From: an uncultured Actinomycetes bacterium | GTDB taxonomy: Bacteria > Actinomycetota > Acidimicrobiia > Acidimicrobiales > RAAP-2 | Assembly: GCA_903924205.1 (NCBI GenBank) | Contig: CAIYAP010000002.1 | Coordinates: forward strand, 124,001 to 188,000 | Reading direction: 5' to 3' | Length of the DNA: 64,000 nt | In this document: piece after piece, positions 63,396 through 64,000 of the stretch | Position numbering within the stretch: position 1 is the first letter of the stretch | Layout of the letters: every line of letters begins with the position of its first letter | Program-made: the position numbers and the translations under genes | Notes under the pieces: model-generated | What the model saw: the letters and a program-made list of their open reading frames with translations, nothing else | Told to the model about the DNA's origin: nothing | Databases searched by the model: none

Positions 63396-64000
63396 ATGGC
63401 GCACACGTTGACACTTCCCGAACGTCCATCACAGCCCCGTCGCCATGGCGTGACGATGGTGATTGATTCCGGAATACCACTGCGTGCGTTTGAGGACATC
63501 GTCGAATCGTTCGCCCCTCTAATCGACTTCATCAAATTTGGGTGGGGAACGTCCGTGGCCTACCCCTTGGTCGGACGCAAAATCGACATCTTGAAGTCCC
63601 ATGGCATTGGTGCCTATCTCGGTGGCACGCTGTTCGAGAAGTACATCATCCAAGGAAAGTTCGACGATTTTCGACGCGTTTGTCACGACTACGGCTTGAC
63701 CACCGTGGAAGTGAGTAACGGCACCGCCGCGATCAGCCACGAGGAGAAATCTCTCTACGTGGAGAAGTTGGCTCATGACTTTGAAGTCATTTCCGAAGTG
63801 GGATTCAAAGACAATTCGCAATCCGAAAACTTTGCGCCGAAGAAGTGGGTGGAGTCCATCGAACGCGACCTCGTCGCGGGCGCTCGTTTGGTGACCCTAG
63901 AAACTCGCGAATCGGGTCGCGGCGGCATGTGTCGTCCTAATGGCGAACTGCGTTACGGACTGATCGAGGAAATCCTGGATTCGGGGATTGACGTCACGCG
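63396..64000 (+). CDS. comA: Phosphosulfolactate synthase family protein (ComA-like), 3' end outside window
   Basis: First 201 codons of a TIM-barrel enzyme of the ComA family, which adds sulfite to PEP to give phosphosulfolactate. The segments TMVIDSGIPLRAFEDIVESFAPLIDFIKFGWGTS, GAYLGGTLFEKYIIQGKFDDF, TVEVSNGTAAISHEEKSLYVEKL, FKDNSQSENFAPKKWVESIERDLVAGARLVTLETRESG and the CRPNGELRYGLIEEI stretch match ComA closely. Archaea use it for coenzyme M and Bacillus for spore sulfolactate; in an actinobacterium the product fate is unknown. GGGGG lies 8 bases before the ATG. Only this gene of any such pathway is visible. Confidence 0.85.
   Translation, partial: MAHTLTLPERPSQPRRHGVTMVIDSGIPLRAFEDIVESFAPLIDFIKFGWGTSVAYPLVGRKIDILKSHGIGAYLGGTLFEKYIIQGKFDDFRRVCHDYGLTTVEVSNGTAAISHEEKSLYVEKLAHDFEVISEVGFKDNSQSENFAPKKWVESIERDLVAGARLVTLETRESGRGGMCRPNGELRYGLIEEILDSGIDVT

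Overview
This 64 kb window is a gene-dense stretch of chromosome (GC clearly above 50%, few gaps over 150 bases) from an actinobacterium. Three things point there: an rfe/wecA-atp locus with thr, lysA, rho-rpmE-prfA-prmC-ywlC and argS in the gene company familiar from mycobacteria; a mycofactocin cluster; and mycothiol-type PIG-L deacetylases. The moderate GC, stop/start overlaps and small spacers suggest a compact genome, perhaps a planktonic Acidimicrobiia relative, but that class assignment is inference. I see no insertion sequence, integrase, phage gene or CRISPR array.

Layout. 0-6.7 kb: acetyltransferase end, ahcY with a strong terminator, then a minus-strand operon of a PRC/MgtE-N/CBS protein, an NRAMP-family transporter with a changed ion site, and two PIG-L deacetylases. 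6.7-12 kb: threonine aldolase, thioesterase, fabH, a nucleotidyltransferase, a DnaA-box-like spacer, a membrane-anchored unknown, tRNA-Ala and a SepX/GlpR-like protein. 12-19 kb: sulfate assimilation (cysH, cysDN), murA-meaB, glpX, and a CBS protein. 19-30 kb: rpiB-glyA-wecA-atpZ-atpI-atpBEFHAGDC-yciI, apparently one operon. 30-42 kb: a thiolase-like protein, tsaC-prmC-prfA-rpmE-rho, lysA, a secreted unknown, tRNA-Arg, a lone thioesterase, and hom-thrC-thrB. 42-48.6 kb: SPFH protein, pyk, a cobalamin riboswitch controlling btuFCD, and a fatty-acid desaturase. 48.6-54 kb: mycofactocin cluster (mftA-B-C-E plus an SDR on one strand, mftF divergent, then an NDMA-type alcohol dehydrogenase). 54-64 kb: argS, acnA with a hydrolase, mftD in a separate operon with a PIG-L deacetylase and a DEAD-box helicase, a peroxiredoxin, and the 5' part of a phosphosulfolactate synthase (comA) that runs off the end.

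How the parts fit. The mycofactocin genes make a ribosomally derived redox cofactor, and the SDR and alcohol dehydrogenase beside them are its likely clients. Cobalamin uptake fits with meaB, which serves a B12-dependent mutase. hom-thrC-thrB, lysA and glyA/threonine aldolase cover aspartate-family and glycine metabolism. Many monocistronic or first genes share an nAnnnT hexamer ending exactly 7 bases before the start codon, the signature of leaderless transcripts; this also settles several start codons and exposes a 9-codon leaderless upstream ORF before fabH.
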